From: Streptomyces sp. Mut1
GTDB lineage: Bacteria > Actinomycetota > Actinomycetes > Streptomycetales > Streptomycetaceae
Length of the DNA stretch: 64,000 nucleotides
Assembly: GCF_030719295.1 (NCBI RefSeq)
Contig: NZ_CP120997.1
Span: forward strand, 6,086,001-6,150,000
Direction: 5' to 3'
In this document: positions 59,699 to 64,000 of the stretch, in pieces
Position numbering within the stretch: the first letter of the stretch is position 1
How the letters are laid out: every line of letters begins with the position of its first letter
Notes under the pieces: model-generated
Database searches by the model: none
Told to the model about the DNA's origin: nothing
Seen by the model: only the letters and a program-made list of their open reading frames with translations
Program-made: the position numbers and the translations under genes

Positions 59699-61198
59699 TC
59701 AACGTCCTTCGTCCGTACGAGGGGGGTTCTGGTTGTCCCGGCTGCGGCGGCTGCCCGCCATCCACGCGGCGGCCACCGCGGGCCTGCCCGGCTCCACCAC
59801 CGGTTCGGGCCCGGACCGGGCCGCGGCGGGCCGCTCGCCGCGCCGGCGGACGGTGAGCCCGCTGGCCGTGGTCGTCTGCGGCGGCCGGGCGCCCGGCCGC
59901 GGGTCGGGCGCGGGTGCGGACTCGGGCGCGGGTGCCTGCTCCTCGGCCCGTGCCCGCGCGGGCTCCGCGACCGGCTCGGACGCGGGCTCGGGCATGGGGC
60001 GGGTCATGGGCTCCGGCTCCGGCAGCAGGGAGGGCAGGGGCGCGGGCGGGGCCGGCGGGACGGCCGCCGGACGGGCCGCGGGCACCGTCTGCGCGGGAAC
60101 CGGCCGGGAAGGACCGGGCGTCGTCAGCAGCTCCTGCGGGAGCACGATGATCGCGCGCGTGCCGCCGTACAGGTTCGGCGCCGTCAGCTCGACCCGGAAG
60201 CCGTACTGGTGGGCGAGGACCGAGGCGACCCGCAGACCCGTCTGCGGGTAGGCGCCCAGCCGGGTGATGTCGTCGCGCTGCTCACCGGACATCACCTCCC
60301 GGGCCCAGGTCAGCCGCTCGTCCTCCATCCGGAGACCGGCGTCGTCCACCACCAGGAACGCCGCGTTCGCCCCGTGCTCCAGGGAGACGTGCACCCGGGC
60401 GTTGGGCGGCGAGTAGCGCAGGGCGTTGTCCAGCAGCACGGCCAGGGCGTGGACGACCGCCTCCACGGCCCGGCTGCGCACGGCGAAGGACTCCAGGTCC
60501 GTGTGCTGGATGCGCTGGTAGCCCTCGACCCGGCCCATGGCGGTGCGCACGACATCGGTGAGCGTGGTGGCCGGCCAGCGGCGCGACAGCTTGTCACCGG
60601 CCAGGACGCCGTAGCCGGACGCGGTGAGCAGCATCTGCTGGGCCAGGTGGTCCATCTCGACCAGCGTCGCGTACGCCTCGTCCGAGACATGGCGGCGCAC
60701 ACCGGCGCTGATCGTGCTGCTCAGCTTCGCCGCGCGGTGCACCGTGCTGGAGGCGAATGCGCGGACCGCCGCGCGCGCCACGTCCACCGACTCCCGGCGG
60801 GCCTGGGTGACCTGACGCTCCGTCTCCGTCCAGACCTGGGCGAGCTGTTCCTCCGCCGCGTTCTGCGCGAGCCGGCTCGTCATGGTGATGGCGGAGCGCA
60901 CCTGGTTGGCCAGCGCGCTCAGCCCGTTGGCGAGCTGCGTGTGCGCCAGCTGCGGCGGAACCGCCGGGTCGAGCTGGTAGGGACGCCCGGTCTGCGCCTC
61001 CGACGCGGCCGCCTGGACGACGGTCTGCGCGATGTACGCGACGAACTGCTCGGCGGCCCGCAGCTGCTGGGCGAGCTGCTCGCGCTGCTGCTGCGACTCG
61101 TCCGCCCGCCGCTTCTCGGCGCGCGCCCGGCGCAGGAAGTGGAACGACGCGCCGGCACCGGCCGCCAGCGCGAGCAGGATCAATATCAGTTCGGTCAT
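59699..61198 (-). CDS. cvnA: Conservon 2 sensor histidine kinase-like protein (CvnA)
   Basis: A 499-residue protein: one N-terminal membrane helix (ELILILLALAAGAGASFHFL), a coiled-coil (RAEKRRADESQQQREQLAQQ), a long helical linker, and a HATPase domain with N-box LAVLLDNALRYSPP, DDAGLRMEDERLTW, GLRVASVLAHQYGF and YGGTRAIIVLPQEL. A 130-residue Pro/Glu-rich tail follows. The ATG at 61198 is the only start giving the membrane helix at the N-terminus. Unlike conservon 1 it has no extracytoplasmic loop. Confidence 0.93.
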   Translation of the reverse strand: MTELILILLALAAGAGASFHFLRRARAEKRRADESQQQREQLAQQLRAAEQFVAYIAQTVVQAAASEAQTGRPYQLDPAVPPQLAHTQLANGLSALANQVRSAITMTSRLAQNAAEEQLAQVWTETERQVTQARRESVDVARAAVRAFASSTVHRAAKLSSTISAGVRRHVSDEAYATLVEMDHLAQQMLLTASGYGVLAGDKLSRRWPATTLTDVVRTAMGRVEGYQRIQHTDLESFAVRSRAVEAVVHALAVLLDNALRYSPPNARVHVSLEHGANAAFLVVDDAGLRMEDERLTWAREVMSGEQRDDITRLGAYPQTGLRVASVLAHQYGFRVELTAPNLYGGTRAIIVLPQELLTTPGPSRPVPAQTVPAARPAAVPPAPPAPLPSLLPEPEPMTRPMPEPASEPVAEPARARAEEQAPAPESAPAPDPRPGARPPQTTTASGLTVRRRGERPAAARSGPEPVVEPGRPAVAAAWMAGSRRSRDNQNPPRTDEGR

Positions 61199-61762
61199 CG
61201 GGTCCTCGCGAGAATCAGGGGGACGGTTCCTGCGGCCAGGGCCTGTCGGGCGGCCATGCCGGTCCGCGGGCCGTCGAGGCCGAAGCACCCGCTGCCGGGG
61301 GCGTGTCGCATCGTGTCTGTACTCCGTAGTACCCGGACTTCCGGGATCTGGCTGCGCTCGGGACGGCCGCCCGGGGGAGGGGGGCGTATCGCTCGGGGCG
61401 CGTCCGCGATCAGTTGCGGACGGGAACGGCGAGGCGTCTTCGCAGCGCGTCCGGGCCGGCGCCGGAGCCGGCCGGCGCGCGGTGTTCTGAGCATGTGACC
61501 GGCGAGGGGGACATGACAGAACCCTAATCCGAAACAGTCAACGAGCGCACAGGAACCGGAGTCTGACAGAGAGTCCGCAACGAAAAGAAACGGAATCACC
61601 TGCGACGTCCGCCCGTTGTGCACCCCTCGATAGGATTCCGTTCGAGCCCCGACCGAAAGGAACGGGCCAACCAGCGGCAATGCAAGCGAACTTCCGAAAA
61701 GCCGTCCGGCGGCAGAGCGGCCGAGCGGGCATTCGGGACATCAAGTGAGTGGAGAGCCAGAC
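61199..61762. promoter_or_regulatory. 564-bp divergent intergenic region, no gene supported
   Basis: It lies between conservon 2 and a FAD monooxygenase. Frames present have no homology or ribosome binding site. From about 61510 to 61740 it is AT-richer and includes CGATAGGATTCC near 61628, a possible -10 for the plus-strand gene. No repeats seen. Confidence 0.4.
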
Positions 61763-62980
61763 ATGCGTGGAGGCAGCATCGCCGTGGTCGGCGGGAGCAT
61801 AGCGGGGTGTGCCACGGCCCTGGCCGCGACGCGCGGAGGCGCCGAGAGGGTCACCGTCTTCGAACGCGCCGACGCCGAACTCCGGGACCGGGGCGTCGGG
61901 ATCGCCCTGCAGAGCGACCGCTACAACGAGCTGAAGGACGCCGGATACGTCGCCCCCGAGATGCCCTGGGCCCCGCTGACCCGGCGGGTCTGGAGCGTAC
62001 GCGATGGCGAAGCCGCCAACGGCCGGGCCATCGGCGAACAGCCGTTCCCCTTCCGCGCCTACAACTGGGGCTCGCTCTGGAGCGAGCTGCGCCGCCGGGT
62101 GCCCGAGGACGTCGACTACCGCTCCGGCGCCGTCGTCACCGCCGTGCGGCCCGACGACGAGGGGGCGACGCTGCGGCTCGCCGACGGGCACGAGGAGCAC
62201 TTCGACCTGGTCATCGGGGCCGACGGATACCGTTCGGTGGTCCGCGAGGCCATGTTCCCCGGGGTCAGCGCCGAGTACGCCGGCTACATCGGCTGGCGCG
62301 GCGCGTCGGCGGACATCGAGGGGCTGCCGTCGGACGGCCTCGACGCGCACAACATCGTCTTCCCCGGCGGCCACTGCATGATCTACCGCATCCCGGACGG
62401 CACCGGCGGCCACCGCCTCAACTGGGTGCTCTACACCGCGCCCCCGCGGACCGACGGCCTCCACCCCGACCTGCGCACCCCCACCTCGCTGCCGCCCGGC
62501 CGCCTCAATTCCGAGCTCACCGACCACCTGCGCACCCTGGTCGCCGAAAACTTTCCGCCATTCTGGGCGGCCAAGGTCCTCGGCACGCCCGCCGAGACCA
62601 CTTTCATACAGCCCATCTACGATCTGGCGGTCCCGCACTACACCTCGGGGCGCATGGTGCTCGTCGGCGACGCCGCCAGCGTCGCCCGGCCGCACGTCGG
62701 CGCCGGCAGCGTGAAGGCGCTCCAGGACGCCACCGCCCTGGAGGCCGCCTGGATCGCCGGGGACAGCTGGAAGGACGTGCTGGAGCGGTACGACAGCGGC
62801 CGGGGCGCGGTCGGCTCCGCCATGGTCGCCCTCGCCCGCCGGATGGGCAGCACCCAGGTCGAGAACACCCCTGACTGGTCCGCCATGGGCCAGCCGGAGT
62901 TCGACGCGTGGTGGCAGGACCAGAACAGCGGCTCCGACCGCAGCAGCGGCTTCGGCGGCCACAGCCTCAAGGTCAAGTAG
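61763..62980 (+). CDS. FAD-dependent aromatic monooxygenase (2,6-dihydroxypyridine hydroxylase-like)
   Basis: A 405-residue class A monooxygenase: SIAVVGGSIAGCATALAATR, RGVGIALQSDRYNELKDAGY, LVIGADGYRSVVREAMFPGV, and MVLVGDAASVARPHVGAGSV. The sequence style is that of dihydroxypyridine/6-hydroxynicotinate-type hydroxylases. The ATG at 61763 has GGAGAG at 6-nt spacing; a GTG 18 bases earlier is possible. It stands alone, divergent from conservon 2. Confidence 0.87.
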   Translation: MRGGSIAVVGGSIAGCATALAATRGGAERVTVFERADAELRDRGVGIALQSDRYNELKDAGYVAPEMPWAPLTRRVWSVRDGEAANGRAIGEQPFPFRAYNWGSLWSELRRRVPEDVDYRSGAVVTAVRPDDEGATLRLADGHEEHFDLVIGADGYRSVVREAMFPGVSAEYAGYIGWRGASADIEGLPSDGLDAHNIVFPGGHCMIYRIPDGTGGHRLNWVLYTAPPRTDGLHPDLRTPTSLPPGRLNSELTDHLRTLVAENFPPFWAAKVLGTPAETTFIQPIYDLAVPHYTSGRMVLVGDAASVARPHVGAGSVKALQDATALEAAWIAGDSWKDVLERYDSGRGAVGSAMVALARRMGSTQVENTPDWSAMGQPEFDAWWQDQNSGSDRSSGFGGHSLKVK

Positions 62981-62987
62981 CGCCGGA

Positions 62988-63036
62988 CGCGGGAGGGGGG
63001 CGGTGACCGGAATCCGGTCACCGCCCCCCTCCCGCG
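62988..63036. terminator. Perfect 23-bp hairpin between convergent genes
   Basis: The arm at 62988-63010 (CGCGGGAGGGGGGCGGTGAC then CGG) pairs perfectly with 63014-63036 over a 3-nt loop. It separates the FAD monooxygenase from the convergent Liv operon and is the strongest hairpin in the window. Confidence 0.9.
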
Positions 63037-63056
63037 TTTCGCGCGCGCCGCGCCGG

Positions 63057-63785
63057 TCAGGCCGGCGTCGGCGCGAGTTCGAGCGCGGCGTGCAGCGCGG
63101 TGGGGTCCGTACGGGCCTCGGCCCCGTCCAGCCGCAGTCCCACCCGCCCCGACGTCAGCACCGTCAGCGTGTGCGCGCACTCGGCCGCCTGGGCCGGACT
63201 CGGCGACACCAGCAGGACGGCGATGCCCTCGTCGGCCAGCGTGGTCACCAGCTCGTGGACCTGGCGGACCAGGGCCGGGGCCAGGCCCTCGGTCGGCTCG
63301 TCGAGCAGCAGCACACTCGGCGAACCGAGCAGCGCGCGGGCCAGGGCCAGCATCTGCTGCTCGCCGCCGGACAGGTCCGTACCCCGGTTGTTCCGGCGCT
63401 CGCCCAGCCGGGGCAGCAGCTCCAGCACGCGGGCGGGCGTCCACACGCTCGGGCGCGTGGTGTCGCCCCGGCGCGGCGGGCGGTAGGAGAGCCGCAGGTG
63501 TTCGGCGACGCTGAGGTTGGCGAAGACCCGGCGGCCCTGCGGCACGAGACCGATTCCGGCCCGGGCGGTCCGGTGGGCCGGCTGCCCCGTCACGTCCCGG
63601 CCGTCCAGCCGTACGGTGCCGGAGCCGGGGCGCATCAGACCGGCGACGGTGTGGACGAGCGTCGTCTTGCCCGCGCCGTTGTGGCCGACGACGGCGTGGA
63701 CCGTGCCGGCGGGGACGGACAGATCGAGGCCGTGGAGGACGGTGCCGCCGTGGTAGCCGGCGGTCAGACCGGTGAGTTCGAGCAT
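63057..63785 (-). CDS. livF: Branched-chain amino acid-type ABC transporter ATPase (LivF-like)
   Basis: A 242-residue ATPase: Walker A VVGHNGAGKTTLVHTVAGL, signature LSGGEQQMLALARALL, Walker B VLLLDEPTEGLAP, and the LivF-type GLVPQGRRVFANLSVAEHL. The H-loop His appears replaced (LLVSPSPAQA where LVEQ/H is usual). The last 30 residues vary. The ATG is 10 bp after the LivG stop. Confidence 0.9.
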   Translation of the reverse strand: MLELTGLTAGYHGGTVLHGLDLSVPAGTVHAVVGHNGAGKTTLVHTVAGLMRPGSGTVRLDGRDVTGQPAHRTARAGIGLVPQGRRVFANLSVAEHLRLSYRPPRRGDTTRPSVWTPARVLELLPRLGERRNNRGTDLSGGEQQMLALARALLGSPSVLLLDEPTEGLAPALVRQVHELVTTLADEGIAVLLVSPSPAQAAECAHTLTVLTSGRVGLRLDGAEARTDPTALHAALELAPTPA

Positions 63786-63795
63786 CGGGAGTCGG

Positions 63796-64000
63796 TCATC
63801 CTCTCGCTTCGGTGGTGCCCGTGACGAGGTCCGTGGCCTCGTGCTCCGGCTCCTCACCGGCCATCGGGCCCGTGTTGTGGTACGCGTCGCGCACCTCGGG
63901 ATGGGCGAGCGCCTCCCGGGTCGGACCGGTGACGAGCACCCGTCCTGCCGCCAGCACGGTGACCGACGTCGCGAGCTCGGCGACCACCTCCACGTGGTGC
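63796..64000 (-). CDS. livG: ABC transporter ATPase (LivG-like), C-terminal end, truncated by window edge
   Basis: About 67 C-terminal residues remain: HHVEVVAELATSVTVLAAGR with VLVTGPTREALAHPEVRDAY, the H-loop and LivG tail (normally ...HPEVIAAYLG). The acidic tail GPMAGEEPEHEATDL is an extension. It is the gene before livF on the minus strand; the rest lies beyond the window. Confidence 0.85.
   Translation of the reverse strand, partial: HHVEVVAELATSVTVLAAGRVLVTGPTREALAHPEVRDAYHNTGPMAGEEPEHEATDLVTGTTEARG

Overview
The window is high-GC actinomycete DNA, almost certainly a Streptomyces chromosome. The evidence is pervasive GTG starts with stop/start overlaps, two Cvn conservons with paired P450s, the DUF5753/DUF397 regulator pair, Zur-controlled cysteine-free ribosomal protein paralogues, and many divergent regulator/enzyme pairs. 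No insertion sequence, phage gene, CRISPR array, tRNA or rRNA was recognised.

Layout. 1-6.8 kb: ordinary accessory genes (secreted SMP-30-like protein cut by the window edge, XRE/SRPBCC pair, DUF3500 protein, NAD(P)H-binding protein with HxlR regulator, DUF5753/DUF397 module). 6.8-12.4 kb: conservon 1 (histidine kinase, roadblock, DUF742, GTPase, CYP157-like and CYP154-like P450s). 12.6-14.7 kb: a decayed TPR-like fragment and a GT-B-like protein. 14.8-22.3 kb: a candidate conflict (defence-like) island with an MbcA/Xre-like antitoxin, a RES-domain NAD-degrading toxin, a large WD40 protein, a caspase-STAND NTPase and a divergent LCAT-like acyl hydrolase. 22.6-44.9 kb: a thiopeptide (azole/dehydroamino-acid/pyridine RiPP) gene cluster. 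44.9-47.4 kb: Zur regulon (L32, L31, L33, L28, S14, COG0523 protein). 47.4-50.8 kb: SDR, AraC regulator, GNAT, methyltransferase. 50.9-53.5 kb: a CstR/CstB/TauE-type sulfide detoxification unit with three matching operators. 53.5-55.8 kb: oxidoreductase remnant, SDR, PrmC-like methyltransferase, CDGSH protein. 55.9-61.2 kb: conservon 2. 61.8-64 kb: FAD monooxygenase and the start of a branched-chain amino-acid (Liv) ABC operon that runs off the window.

How the genes work together. In the RiPP cluster one minus-strand operon (43789 to 31874) carries pyridine synthase, LanB-type glutamylation protein, RRE/ocin-ThiF partner, YcaO cyclodehydratase, SagB-type azoline dehydrogenase, LanB-type elimination protein and an ABC exporter, nearly all with overlapping stop/start codons. 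A second minus-strand operon (28366 to 23269) begins with the precursor peptide and, after a strong hairpin, continues into an aryl-acid AMP ligase, a GriI-like aldolase, a GriH-like 3-dehydroquinate synthase II homologue and a FAD monooxygenase. That is the recognised two-enzyme route to 3-amino-4-hydroxybenzoate plus activation and tailoring enzymes. The cluster therefore appears to make a thiopeptide carrying an aminohydroxybenzoate-derived unit, a combination I do not recognise.

The two strongest candidates for something undescribed are that hybrid thiopeptide pathway and the caspase-STAND/WD40/RES/Xre/LCAT island.
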